Assembly (NCBI GenBank): GCA_030065935.1
Contig: JASJCP010000027.1
Span: 1-62,949 of the forward strand
Direction: 5' to 3'
Source of the DNA: Xenococcaceae cyanobacterium MO_167.B27
Lineage (GTDB): Bacteria; Cyanobacteriota; Cyanobacteriia; Cyanobacteriales; Xenococcaceae
DNA length: 62,949 nt
In this document: piece after piece, positions 8,858 to 18,323 of the stretch
Layout: every line of letters begins with the position of its first letter
Position numbering within the stretch: position 1 is the first letter of the stretch
Position numbers and translations under genes: made by a program
The notes under the pieces: generated by a model
Databases searched by the model: none
Told to the model about the DNA's origin: nothing
What the model saw: only the letters and a program-made list of their open reading frames with translations

Positions 8858-9838
8858 TCAAATTTGACCTGTGCTAAACAAGCGACCAATAACTTGTTCG
8901 ATAGGAGGGTCATTGACGCTTAAATCTCTAATAGGTAATTGAGCCACAATGCGAGAGACAGTTGCAGTTAAATTTTCTCTAGGAACAAAAAACTTGACTT
9001 CTTGTCCTTCTATAGATTCTAGTTCTCCATACTCTCTTAAAACTGCTTCTTCTATAGGTTGAGCCAATTCTACTTTGATTTCGCGACAGGGTGCAAAACG
9101 TTCTAATAAGCCATCGAGACTACCGTCATAGATAAGACGACCTTGATGAATTAGTAAAACGCGATCGCATAACGCGGTAATATCAGTCATGTAGTGACTA
9201 GTTAACAAAATAGTTGCTTGATACTGTTGATTGTATTGTTTCAAAAATTCCCTAACTGCTACTTGAGCATTAACATCTAAACCCAGAGTCGGCTCATCCA
9301 GAAATAATACTTGGGGATGGTGTAATAGTGCAGCTAACAACTCTGCTTTCATTCTTTCCCCTAAAGAAAGTTTCCGTACTGGTTGTGTGAGTTTACTTTC
9401 TAAAGACAACATAGAGCTTAACTGTTCTAGACGCTGGTTAAATACCTTGTCAGAAAGTTGATAAACCGCAGCATTAATCCTTAAAGAGTCGAGAGCAGGT
9501 AAATCCCAGAGCAATTGCTGTTTTTGCCCCATAACTAAGCTAGTTTTCTGCAAAAACTGGGGCTGACGACGAAAAGGGGTATAACCTGCTACCCTGACTT
9601 TCCCTTCAGAGGGATGAATTAACCCTGTTAGCATTTTCAGAGTTGTGGTTTTACCTGCGCCATTTGCACCCAAAAAACCCACCACTTCCCCTGGTTCAAT
9701 ATAAAATGTGACATTCTGTACCGCTTTGACTTGACGATAAGTACGGCGGAAAAAGTGATCTAAAGTACCTTTCAAGCCTGGTTGTTTAACAGCAACAGAG
9801 TAAATTTTGCTTAAGTTTTCGACAGCAATGATAGACAC
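8858..9838 (-). CDS. ABC-2 type transporter ATP-binding protein
   Basis: The 326-residue ATPase energises a membrane exporter. Walker A is GANGAGKTT near residue 57, the Q-loop region follows (TSLVMGQKQQLLWD), the signature is LSLGERMKAELL, Walker B is VLFLDEPTLGLD, and the H-loop lies in LLTSHYMTD. The N-terminal insertion (SVAVKQPGLKGTLDHFFRR) and C-terminal domain place it with the COG4586/daunorubicin-exporter-like group, which works with two ABC-2 permeases. None is encoded here. The start is GTG 9838 with AGGAAGG spaced five bases before it. It sits 115 bases downstream of the glycosyltransferase gene on the same strand, a possible operon. Confidence 0.9.
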   Translation of the reverse strand: MSIIAVENLSKIYSVAVKQPGLKGTLDHFFRRTYRQVKAVQNVTFYIEPGEVVGFLGANGAGKTTTLKMLTGLIHPSEGKVRVAGYTPFRRQPQFLQKTSLVMGQKQQLLWDLPALDSLRINAAVYQLSDKVFNQRLEQLSSMLSLESKLTQPVRKLSLGERMKAELLAALLHHPQVLFLDEPTLGLDVNAQVAVREFLKQYNQQYQATILLTSHYMTDITALCDRVLLIHQGRLIYDGSLDGLLERFAPCREIKVELAQPIEEAVLREYGELESIEGQEVKFFVPRENLTATVSRIVAQLPIRDLSVNDPPIEQVIGRLFSTGQI

Positions 9839-9953
9839 TATAACCTTCCTAAGTTTAATTATTAGGTATATGGGAATAATATAAAAGGGGGTAAGTAGTG
9901 GGTTGTAATCCTACTATTTATTGGTGCAATGAAAGAAGTAACTTATGAAACTA

Positions 9954-11039
9954 TTAGAGAAAAGAAGCAAAATAATTAATAACTTCTTGAGCTATAGTTT
10001 CTGAACCATCTTTAGCTAATTTAGTTTCTTTGTTGGGAGATAGGAGATTCTGATGTAAAAAATTCCAATTTCCTGCAAAAAAATCTTCGGCTTTAACTAT
10101 CTGATGTTGAGAATAATCTCTAATTCCTTGAAGTAAAATTTCAGACTCGGCAAAACCTTCACGGGTTAGAGAAACAATAGGAATATCTAATCTCAATGCT
10201 TCTGCAAAAGTGCTGTATCCTGGTTTAGATATTACTCTGCCACACAAAGGCATAAAATCTACAGGACGATAGTCTTTTCCTGATACTTTTAATAAGTTGG
10301 CAAAATCTCCACAATTGCGGTCAAAAGTAATAAACTGCCAATTAGGAAACTTTTGTAAAGTCTCATAAGGTATGGCTTGTAAACCCAAACCACCAAAAGT
10401 TAATAATACAGTCTTTTCTATAGGCGCAGTAATACCAAACCTGTCTCGTAACTCTTCTACAGTATATTGTGGTATTCCTCCCGTTAAACCCACATCAGTA
10501 ATAGATTTAAAAGCACTCATCGACTCAGCTAGAGGTAAGCGAAACAGGCTATCGCATTTACTATAACAATCTTCAATCCAAGTCACAATTTCCGCAAAAG
10601 CCTCTCCCCAAGGACGATATATAAAATCCCAACCAAAATTCCCCATACTCCAACAAGGAATACCTGCTGCTTCGGCGATTTTTCCAGCTAAAGGCGGAAT
10701 ATCAGCTAAAATTAGTCCTACTCCCAGCTTTTGAATCAAATCGACTTCTTGTTTAATGATTTCTTCTTGTTGCTCTTTTATTTGCTGCATTTTAGCCAGA
10801 GTAGTTGCTGCATCCATCGTCAAACTATCTTGTTGAATGACTCCTACATCAAAAATTCGGGGACGATAGACAAACTCATCTTGAACATAAGATTGCAACA
10901 ACCATTCTGGCGCAGTGGTAACAAAAACCAGATCAATATCAGGATTTAACCGTTTAATTGCTGCTGCAACTGAAGCTGTACGGACAGCATGACCAAAGCC
11001 GTGACTAGTTACAGCAATATAGATTGTGGGTTGAGTCAT
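9954..11039 (-). CDS. Glycosyltransferase of the MurG/GT28-like fold
   Basis: The 361-residue protein has a GT-B-like organisation. The N-terminal half begins IYIAVTSHGFGHAVRTASVA, a nucleotide-sugar-transferase start also seen in the N-terminal half of L-arabinokinases. The C-terminal half has TVLLTFGGLGLQ and GRVISKPGYSTFAEAL, the donor-binding loop. Substrates cannot be told. It is transcribed away from the acyltransferase cluster that begins at 11534, and it could glycosylate a product of that cluster, but that rests only on position. Confidence 0.75.
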   Translation of the reverse strand: MTQPTIYIAVTSHGFGHAVRTASVAAAIKRLNPDIDLVFVTTAPEWLLQSYVQDEFVYRPRIFDVGVIQQDSLTMDAATTLAKMQQIKEQQEEIIKQEVDLIQKLGVGLILADIPPLAGKIAEAAGIPCWSMGNFGWDFIYRPWGEAFAEIVTWIEDCYSKCDSLFRLPLAESMSAFKSITDVGLTGGIPQYTVEELRDRFGITAPIEKTVLLTFGGLGLQAIPYETLQKFPNWQFITFDRNCGDFANLLKVSGKDYRPVDFMPLCGRVISKPGYSTFAEALRLDIPIVSLTREGFAESEILLQGIRDYSQHQIVKAEDFFAGNWNFLHQNLLSPNKETKLAKDGSETIAQEVINYFASFL

Positions 11040-11533
11040 TAATTCTAGAGTGATATTTTTTGTAAGAAGTCTTTTAGTTACCAGGATACATTTTTGATTT
11101 CTCCAGTTAAGGAATGGGAAACTGTATCAGATCACATATTTATACCCATCTGGAGCAGATATTCAAAGATTATTTACAATTAATCTAGTGAAACAACTTA
11201 ATTATTTTCCTTCTCTAAAATTTTGGAGAAATATAGCTTTTACTTAGTTTATGAAACATCTTAATTTATATTTGAGCTTTAACTAGGAAAAATCACCATA
11301 AATTAATCATTCTCTAGTATATAGTCTTCTGGGCTATTTAATTTTCAAGTTATCAACAAGAGAAAAATTTAAACATCTTAATATTTTTTTAATAAATGTC
11401 TCTAACACATCTAATTATTGAGTTTTGGTTCATAAGTAATTTTAACTACAGATCTAGATCACTTGCTTTAATCTTTATTGAATTTAATCTAGTGAACAGA
11501 AAACCATCTAGATATGTAAACCTTTTTTATTAA
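11040..11533. promoter_or_regulatory. AT-rich divergent control region upstream of the acyltransferase operon
   Basis: The 494-base spacer has no gene. The 13-mer TTAATCTAGTGAA is present twice in the same orientation (11180-11192 and 11484-11496). CTAG-centred palindromes occur at 11451-11460 (GATCTAGATC) and 11506-11513 (ATCTAGAT). The repeat nearest the operon lies 37 bases before the start codon, so these are candidate operator sites. No clear -35/-10 pair and no Shine-Dalgarno sequence was found. Confidence 0.4.
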
Positions 11534-12319
11534 ATGTCCATTAGTATTGCAGAACACTTTTTTAATTATTTTTCTTTATCCATTGCAGATACACCAGAAC
11601 TTCAAAAAGAAGTTTATAAAATTCGTTATCAAGTTTATTGTGAAGAATTGGAGTATGAACCAAAAGAGAAATTTCCCGATGGAATGGAAACAGACATTTA
11701 TGACTCTCGCTCAATTCATTGTCTTTTAAAACATAAGCCCAGCGATCGCTATATCGGCTGTGTACGGATGGTATTATGCGATCTAGATCAATTAAATGAT
11801 AAATTCCCGATGGAAAATTTTTGTAATCATGATATTGATCTAAGTGGAACAGCCCGTCGTCGTTATGCAGAAATTTCTCGTCTTGCTGTTATTGGAGATT
11901 TTCGCAAGCGTAAGGGAGAAAAAACCTCTTCTGTGGGAATGGTATTATCTGAAAGCAATCCTAATATTGCAGAGCAAGAAAAACGGCGATTTCCTGTTAT
12001 AGCACTAAGTCTTTACCTCGCTTGCACTAGTATTGTAGTTACTTTAAAACTCGATGCTGCTTTTACCATTATGGAAGCCAGACTGTCTCGACATTTAAGG
12101 CGTTGTGGGATTCCTTCTTGTTTAATCGGCGATTTTGTGAATTTTCACGGCAAAAGAGGCCCATTCTTAGTATCACCTATAGAGGTACTGAATAGCATGG
12201 ATACAGAAATTCTTGCTTTATTTAATGCCATACATTCGGATTTAGCAGTTAATACTGAAAATCATCCACTAAGTATAAAATACCAGAAACAAATCTTACC
12301 TATAAATCAACTCGTATGA
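11534..12319 (+). CDS. PEP-CTERM/exosortase-associated acyltransferase (long-chain N-acyl amino acid synthase type)
   Basis: The 261-residue protein matches the TIGR03694-like family of GNAT/LuxI-fold acyltransferases. Visible landmarks are RYQVYCEEL (31-39), METDIYDSRSIHCLL (51-65), GCVRMVL (75-81) and AEISRLAV (112-119), which is the LuxI/FeeM-like core. Characterised members, found by linkage to exosortase loci and in environmental DNA, join a long-chain acyl group from acyl carrier protein to an amino acid, often tyrosine. The amino acid here is unknown. Its stop overlaps the start of the RND gene by four bases (ATGA), so translation is coupled. Three PEP-CTERM proteins lie in the window but no exosortase. 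Confidence 0.85.
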   Translation: MSISIAEHFFNYFSLSIADTPELQKEVYKIRYQVYCEELEYEPKEKFPDGMETDIYDSRSIHCLLKHKPSDRYIGCVRMVLCDLDQLNDKFPMENFCNHDIDLSGTARRRYAEISRLAVIGDFRKRKGEKTSSVGMVLSESNPNIAEQEKRRFPVIALSLYLACTSIVVTLKLDAAFTIMEARLSRHLRRCGIPSCLIGDFVNFHGKRGPFLVSPIEVLNSMDTEILALFNAIHSDLAVNTENHPLSIKYQKQILPINQLV

Positions 12320-15300
12320 GTTTTCATTTATCTTCATGGTCAATTAAAAATCCCATTCCCACTATTGTAATTTTTGCAGTTTTAGCGGTATTGGGATTAA
12401 GCTCTTTTACTGGGTTAGGAATTGATACTTACCCCAATATTGATATTCCTGCTATCAGCGTAACAGTAGTTCAGCAGGGAGCAAGTCCCACAGAGCTAGA
12501 GTCTCAAGTTACGAGAAAAGTGGAAGATGCAGTAGCAGGATTAGATAATATAGATCAGATTATTTCTTCAGTTCGAGATGAAGTATCAATTACCACAATT
12601 GGATTTGAAATTGGTACAGATAGCGATCAAGCTGTCAATGATGTACGCAGTGCTATTTATCAAATCCGTCAAGATTTACCAGAAAATATTAATGAACCAG
12701 TTGTAGAACAAGAAGAATTTTATCGTGAGTCGGTGATTACTTACGCAGTCATGTCTCCCAATCGTTCTGTAGAAGAACTAAGTTATTTAGTAGATCGCAC
12801 AATTAATCGTAATCTGCTGAAAATTCCAGGGGTAGCAGAAGTTACCAGATTAGGAGGCGTAGATCGAGAAATTCGCGTCAATTTAAGTTCTGAACGCTTA
12901 AAAGCTCACAATATTACTGCTACGGAAGTAAACGATCAAATTCGCAATTTTAATGTTAATTTGCCTAGTGGTCGTTTAGAAACAGGGGGAAATGAACAAA
13001 ATGTCAGGACTCTGGGAACAGCTAAAAATATTTCAATTTTAAAAGATTATGCGATCAATCTTTCTAATGGAGATACTGTTGCTCTATCGAACTTGGGTAG
13101 TGTAGAAGATAAATTTGCTGATGTTAGAAGTTCCGCTCATCTCAATAATCAATCAGTAGTGGCATTTTCTGTACAACGAAGTACAGGGAGTACCTTAGTA
13201 ACTGTCGAAAAAGATGTTCGTCAAGGAGTTGCTGAATTAGAGAAAACTTTACCTGATGATATTAACCTGGAAATTGTTTTTACTCGTGCTAATGCGATTC
13301 GTGCTTCTTATCAGGGTACAGTTAATTCTTTAATTATCGGTTCATTCCTGACTGTAGCTGTAGTGGGCTTGTTTTTGGGTGATTGGCGAGCTACCTTAGT
13401 TACAATTATTGCTTTACCTTTATCTATTATTCCTACTTTTTGGGTCATGAACTCCTTGGGTTACACTCTCAACACCATGACCTTAAATGCTTTAGCTTTA
13501 GCAGTGGGTAATTTAGTAGATGATGCTATTTGTGCTATTGAAAATATCGATCAGCATTTGAATTTGGGAAAAAAACCGTTTCAAGCTGCTATAGATGCTG
13601 CTCAAGAGATTGGATTAGCAATAGTTGCTACAACTGCTACTATCGTAGCTGTTTTTATACCTGTAGCTTTTATGGGGGGTGTTCCTGGTCAGTTTTTTCA
13701 ACCTTTTGGACTCACTTTTGCTGTCTCTACTAGCTTTTCCACTCTGGTAGCTTGTACTGTAACACCCATGCTTAGTGCTTACTGGCTAAAATCTAAAGCA
13801 ACTAATAGAAACAAGAACAGTCTGTTGCTTCAGTCATTACCTGGAAATAAAACCTCACAGCCATCTCGTCTTGCTCCTGCAAACAATAGTTTATTTAATC
13901 CTTCTTTACCAGAAACCAAGTCCAGAAGATTTCAACCTTATCGTCAATTACTCCAGTTATCACTAAGTAATCGTATCACTACTGTGATAGTTGCGATCGC
14001 AATTTTTCTTAGCAGTTTATTATTAAGTCAGTATATTCCTCAAGGTTTATCAGGTGGCGGAGATAAAGCCTTAAGCATTTTAGCTGTGGAATTACCCCCT
14101 GGTTCAGAATTAGCAGAAACCGAATCTGTACTTAGCCAAATCAATAAATTAGTTCAAGGTCATCTAGAAGTCAAAAAGGTGTTGACAGTAGCAGGAGAAG
14201 ACGGAAAAGTTAATGTCGGTAGTGTCTATATTTCTCTAGTACCTAAAGAAGAAAGAACCATCTCACAACAAAATTTTGAACAAGAACTAAGGAATGACAT
14301 TAAAACCATACCAGGTGCAAGAATCAGTTTTCGTAGTCAGGGGGTGGGAGTAGGAAATAAAGACTTGTCAATAGTTTTGAGGGGACAAGATACTGAAATT
14401 TTAGAGGAAGTAGCTCGCAATCTGGAAGAGCAGATGGAGACAATTCCTGGTTTAGTGGAAGTAAGTTCTAGTGCTAGTTTAGTTAAACCAGAGATTACTA
14501 TCGTACCCGATCCTTTTCGTGCTAAAGATTTGGGAGTTTCTGTACAAGCGATCGCCAATACTACTTCTCTGGCTTTACTGGGTGAGATAGAGTCTAATTT
14601 AGCTAAATTCAATTTAGCAGACCGACAAATTCCCATTAGAGTTCAATTAGACCCCAAAGAAAGAAAAAATATTGATACCATCAGAAACCTCTTAGTTCCT
14701 AGTGATCGTGGTACTTTAGTTCCTTTACGCTCAGTAGCAGATATTCGTTTAGCTAGTGGTCCTGTAGAAATCAATCGTCTCAACCGTAGTCGTCAGGTAA
14801 TGGTGGAGGCTAATTTACAAGATATTGCTTTAGGGGAAGCACTAAAACAAGTTAGAGCTTTACCCGCAATGAATCCTCTTCCTCCGGGTATTACAGAAGA
14901 GCCAGTCCCAGGAGGGGATGCAGAGATCATGCAAGATGTGTTTAACCGCTTTTCTAGGGCTTTAGCTTTTGGGATTTTGTGTATTTATGCCATTTTGATC
15001 TTGCTATATAACAATTTCCTTTATCCTCTTGCTATCTTGGTAGCCTTACCCATGTCTGTAGGAGGAGCTTTTTTAGCACTATTAATCACTCAAAAGGAGT
15101 TAGGATTATTTGCTTTAATTGGCATGGTACTGCTGATGGGCTTAGTTACCAAAAATGCAATTCTACTGGTTGATTTCTCTTTAGATGGAATCAGACAAGG
15201 AAAACCTTTGATTAAAGCTGTAGTTGAAGCTGGTGTATCTCGTTTACGACCAATCCTGATGACTTCTGTCTCTACTATCGCAGGAATGATTCCCATCGCC

Positions 15301-15483
15301 CTAGAATTTGGTGCAGATGGAGAAGTTCGCAGTCCTATGGCGATCGCAGTTATTGGGGGTTTTACTACTTCCACTCTCTTAACCCTAGTTGTTGTACCCG
15401 TACTATTCGTGTTTGTGAGTCAGTGGTATAGACAATTTACTAAAATATTCGGTTTATCTCAAAAATATTCGACTAAATCTTAA
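12316..15483 (+). CDS. RND-family efflux transporter (HAE1/AcrB-like)
   Basis: The 1055-residue inner-membrane, proton-driven exporter has the standard duplicated layout: an N-terminal helix with WSIKNPIPTIVIF, a porter domain, helices 2-6 with LVDDAICAIEN at about residue 400 (the paired Asp of the proton relay), a second porter domain, and C-terminal helices with GLVTKNAILLVDF. A Ser/Asn/Pro-rich linker of about 45 residues (near 495-540) joins the halves. It overlaps the acyltransferase start-to-stop by four bases and is followed three bases later by the flavoprotein oxidase, so the three genes form a tight operon. No membrane-fusion or outer-membrane partner is present. Confidence 0.95.
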   Translation: MSFHLSSWSIKNPIPTIVIFAVLAVLGLSSFTGLGIDTYPNIDIPAISVTVVQQGASPTELESQVTRKVEDAVAGLDNIDQIISSVRDEVSITTIGFEIGTDSDQAVNDVRSAIYQIRQDLPENINEPVVEQEEFYRESVITYAVMSPNRSVEELSYLVDRTINRNLLKIPGVAEVTRLGGVDREIRVNLSSERLKAHNITATEVNDQIRNFNVNLPSGRLETGGNEQNVRTLGTAKNISILKDYAINLSNGDTVALSNLGSVEDKFADVRSSAHLNNQSVVAFSVQRSTGSTLVTVEKDVRQGVAELEKTLPDDINLEIVFTRANAIRASYQGTVNSLIIGSFLTVAVVGLFLGDWRATLVTIIALPLSIIPTFWVMNSLGYTLNTMTLNALALAVGNLVDDAICAIENIDQHLNLGKKPFQAAIDAAQEIGLAIVATTATIVAVFIPVAFMGGVPGQFFQPFGLTFAVSTSFSTLVACTVTPMLSAYWLKSKATNRNKNSLLLQSLPGNKTSQPSRLAPANNSLFNPSLPETKSRRFQPYRQLLQLSLSNRITTVIVAIAIFLSSLLLSQYIPQGLSGGGDKALSILAVELPPGSELAETESVLSQINKLVQGHLEVKKVLTVAGEDGKVNVGSVYISLVPKEERTISQQNFEQELRNDIKTIPGARISFRSQGVGVGNKDLSIVLRGQDTEILEEVARNLEEQMETIPGLVEVSSSASLVKPEITIVPDPFRAKDLGVSVQAIANTTSLALLGEIESNLAKFNLADRQIPIRVQLDPKERKNIDTIRNLLVPSDRGTLVPLRSVADIRLASGPVEINRLNRSRQVMVEANLQDIALGEALKQVRALPAMNPLPPGITEEPVPGGDAEIMQDVFNRFSRALAFGILCIYAILILLYNNFLYPLAILVALPMSVGGAFLALLITQKELGLFALIGMVLLMGLVTKNAILLVDFSLDGIRQGKPLIKAVVEAGVSRLRPILMTSVSTIAGMIPIALEFGADGEVRSPMAIAVIGGFTTSTLLTLVVVPVLFVFVSQWYRQFTKIFGLSQKYSTKS

Positions 15484-15486
15484 ACC

Positions 15487-17082
15487 ATGAATCAATTAAC
15501 TGCTCAAGAAGCTTGGCAACAATTACTGGGAAAAGAATATGTCTTAACCGATACCGCAGTAAGACAAGATGCAGAACAAGCAACTTTTCTCTCTCATCAA
15601 AAAATATTAGCAATTCTCCGACCAGAAAATTGTCAGCAAGTACAAGAATGTTTAAAAATTGCCCATCAATCCAATACCCCTTTGTACCCCATTAGTGCTG
15701 GAAAAAACTGGGGTTATGGCTCTCGTGTTCCTGTAGAAGATGGTTGTGCCCTGCTGGATTTATCTCGTTTAAATCACATCGTTGATTTTAATGAAGAACT
15801 AGCTTACGTTACTGTTGAGCCTGGAGTAACTCAAAGACAACTCTATGAGTTTTTACAAAAACAAAATTCTCAATTATGGATGGATGCTACAGGTTCAACT
15901 CCTGATAGTAGTCTAGTAGGTAACACCCTAGAAAGAGGTTTTGGTCATACTCCTTATGGAGATCGCTTTGCTAATTGTTGTGGACTAGAAGTAGTGCTTC
16001 CTACAGGAGAAATGATCCATACTGGAATGGGGAGTTTTCCCAATGCTAAAGCAGCCCCAGTCTATCGTTGGGGAGTAGGGGCTTATCTTGATGGCTTATT
16101 TACCCAGTCCAATTTTGGTGTTATTACAAAGATGACTATCTGGTTAATGCCAGCCCCTGAATACTTCCAATCATTTTATTTTAGTATAGAAAGCGATCGC
16201 TCCTTACCAGAACTAATTAATGCTCTACGCCCTCTAAGGCTCAACGGTACAATTAAATCAGCAGTTCATGTGGGCAACAATTACAAAGTTTTATCTTCCA
16301 TTCGTCAATATCCTTGGGAAGAAGCAGAAGGAGTCACCCCCTTACCAGCCAAAACTATGGAATATTTTGCCAAAAGTTGGGATTTTGGGGCTTGGAGTGG
16401 CTCTGGAGGACTTTATGGGACAAGAAAACAAGTTGCAGAAGCACGTAGACTAATCAAACAAGCTCTGAAAGGGAAAGTTAGAAAGCTACAATTTCTCGAT
16501 GATTGCAAAATTAAATTAGCAGAGAAAATAGCCAAACAATATCAGCAGATAACAGGAACGAATTTACCTGAGATGTTGAAGCTAATTAAACCAGTATATG
16601 GCTTGATGCAAGGTATTCCTACAGCAACTCAATTAAAAAGTGCCTATTGGCGCAAAAAGTCTCCTCCACCAGAACAGATGAATTTAGATAGGGATGGTTG
16701 TGGCTTGATTTGGTGCGCTCCCGTTGCACCCCTAGAAGGAAAATGTGCCGATGAATTAAATGAGATTATTACCCATACTGTAGCGAAATATGGTTTTGAA
16801 CCTCTGATTTCTTTAACCCTTCTGACAGAGCGTTGTTTAAGCTGTATTGTGACTATAGCTTATGACCGTCATATCTCAGGGGAAGATGAAAAAGCAATGA
16901 ATTGTTATAAAGATATTCTCGAACAGTTAACGGATTCTGGTTACTATCCCTATCGCTTAGGAATTCACTCAATGGAGATGTTAAATTCTGCGGAAACTAG
17001 TTATCAAGAATTATTAGATAATATTAAACAGGCGCTCGACTCAAAAGGGATTCTTGCTCCTGGTCGCTATCTCAAAAATTAA
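15487..17082 (+). CDS. Vanillyl-alcohol-oxidase-type FAD oxidoreductase, copy 1
   Basis: The 531-residue protein is collinear with the VAO/4-cresol dehydrogenase family, which oxidises para-substituted phenols. The PCMH-type FAD domain has KNWGYGS (73-79), VEPGVTQRQL (110-119), NTLERGFGHTPYGDRF (146-161) and GLEVVLPTGE (166-175), then LFTQSNFGVITKMTIWLMP. The C-terminal substrate domain has GCGLIWCAPVAP (404-415) and PYR at 488-490. Tyr489-Arg490 align with the phenolate-binding Tyr-Arg pair of fungal VAO as I recall it. At the position of the VAO flavin-linking His I read Arg449-Cys450, so FAD may be bound non-covalently. Third gene of the acyltransferase-RND-oxidase operon. Its 3' end overlaps the convergent SGNH gene by 42 bases. 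Confidence 0.88.
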   Translation: MNQLTAQEAWQQLLGKEYVLTDTAVRQDAEQATFLSHQKILAILRPENCQQVQECLKIAHQSNTPLYPISAGKNWGYGSRVPVEDGCALLDLSRLNHIVDFNEELAYVTVEPGVTQRQLYEFLQKQNSQLWMDATGSTPDSSLVGNTLERGFGHTPYGDRFANCCGLEVVLPTGEMIHTGMGSFPNAKAAPVYRWGVGAYLDGLFTQSNFGVITKMTIWLMPAPEYFQSFYFSIESDRSLPELINALRPLRLNGTIKSAVHVGNNYKVLSSIRQYPWEEAEGVTPLPAKTMEYFAKSWDFGAWSGSGGLYGTRKQVAEARRLIKQALKGKVRKLQFLDDCKIKLAEKIAKQYQQITGTNLPEMLKLIKPVYGLMQGIPTATQLKSAYWRKKSPPPEQMNLDRDGCGLIWCAPVAPLEGKCADELNEIITHTVAKYGFEPLISLTLLTERCLSCIVTIAYDRHISGEDEKAMNCYKDILEQLTDSGYYPYRLGIHSMEMLNSAETSYQELLDNIKQALDSKGILAPGRYLKN

Positions 17083-18138
17083 CTTTTTTTTTCTACTTAA
17101 CTCAAACAATAAACTAACACCTAAAGCTATTAAGGCAAAAGTATTTCTCGGTTCAGGAACAAATTGCGGGTTGGAGGGATTAGGTACATCAATTCCCTGT
17201 TCTATTGTTTCTAATGCAGCGTCGCTAATCAAGCGATGTACTGAGCTAGTAAAGTGCTGATTATCAAAGTAAATAAATTCATTGGGATTATCACACCTTA
17301 CGACATTAGGATCGATGTTAGGGAAATTATCAGGAGAAAGACAAGTTTCTAGATGATTTTCGTTAAACCCAAAATCTGTGGGGTTATCAACAATTTCTTT
17401 GATGACACTGTTGGCATCAAAAAGAACAAAGTTAGTTTCAGGAAACAATGTACTAAGGGAGTCTAGCTCTGAAGTTAATAAACTATTATGTGCAGCAGTA
17501 AGCATATTTCCTTGTTCAGGGTTTCCTAAAACTTGACCTATGGGCATATGGCCGAAGTATGGTAAGTTTGGCACTAGAATATGTTTTGCTCCAGAATTAG
17601 CTAGCTCTGTCAGGGAATTAGAAATACGAGCAATCGAAACTTGTGGATTGAGAATAGTCCCCTGATTCAAAGCCTCAACATAATCATTTTCTCCAGACCA
17701 TAAAATAACTAGGGCATCTTCCGCAACTTCCGTACCATCGAGAAAATCAATAAAATCATCTACTTGAGTGGCGACACCAGGCAATCCTGGACCACCGAGA
17801 GATGTTGTTCCTGAAGTAGCACCACCGATGGCAAAGTTTATGCTACTATCTTTATTCTTAGCATCATTACTATAAAAATTAATCAAATCCAAGTCTAAAT
17901 CTTGGCTTAAATAGTCTGTCCAGACTAAACTATCAGAAAAGCGACCTTCATAATACAAAGGAGATGGAGGAAATGCACCACCAGTGAGATTAAATACGTT
18001 TCCTGTATCAGAGACACTATTGCCAAAAATCACAACTTGTTCAAAGCCGACATTTGCTGCGTTTACAGGGAGGCATAAGGATAAAGTACTACATACAATG
18101 GCAGTATTTATAAGGGTTTGACCATTTGTTGTTCCCAT
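17041..18138 (-). CDS. PEP-CTERM SGNH/GDSL esterase-like exported protein
   Basis: The 365-residue protein has a Sec signal peptide (about 1-28, cleavage after VNA) and an SGNH hydrolase domain. Block I is FGNSVSDTGN (38-47) with the nucleophile Ser41 but Asn in place of the usual Asp of GDSL. Block III is GENDY (149-153). Asp292 and His295 in FDNQHF complete the catalytic set. The PEP-CTERM sorting signal is VPEP (327-330), a hydrophobic helix, then RKKK (349-352). Thirteen residues follow the basic stop-transfer segment, more than usual. They are encoded in the overlap with the convergent oxidase gene. Such proteins are exported, then processed by exosortase. Esterase activity is likely but the substrate is unknown. 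Confidence 0.85.
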   Translation of the reverse strand: MGTTNGQTLINTAIVCSTLSLCLPVNAANVGFEQVVIFGNSVSDTGNVFNLTGGAFPPSPLYYEGRFSDSLVWTDYLSQDLDLDLINFYSNDAKNKDSSINFAIGGATSGTTSLGGPGLPGVATQVDDFIDFLDGTEVAEDALVILWSGENDYVEALNQGTILNPQVSIARISNSLTELANSGAKHILVPNLPYFGHMPIGQVLGNPEQGNMLTAAHNSLLTSELDSLSTLFPETNFVLFDANSVIKEIVDNPTDFGFNENHLETCLSPDNFPNIDPNVVRCDNPNEFIYFDNQHFTSSVHRLISDAALETIEQGIDVPNPSNPQFVPEPRNTFALIALGVSLLFELSRKKKLIFEIATRSKNPF

Positions 18139-18169
18139 TTTTGTACCTCTATTTTTTAAACTCAGTAAA

Positions 18170-18247
18170 ATCCTTATAGAATGTATAGTGCAATCTTTGT
18201 TAAATTATGCATCTAAACTCAATAAAATATTAAGTTTCTATAAGGAT
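18170..18247. promoter_or_regulatory. 12-bp inverted repeat between SGNH and response-regulator genes
   Basis: ATCCTTATAGAA (18170-18181) is repeated as its exact reverse complement TTCTATAAGGAT (18236-18247), 54 bases apart, in the divergent spacer. A near-repeat AAACTCA(G/A)TAAAAT is also present at about 18158 and 18215. The arms lie about 32 bases from the SGNH start codon and 76 bases from the regulator start, as expected for an operator. Confidence 0.45.
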
Positions 18248-18323
18248 ATTGTAATTTAGATAATGTTACTACTCCTTGTAATACTCACATTTTGAAGTTT
18301 CAGTAAAGTATGGAGATAATACG

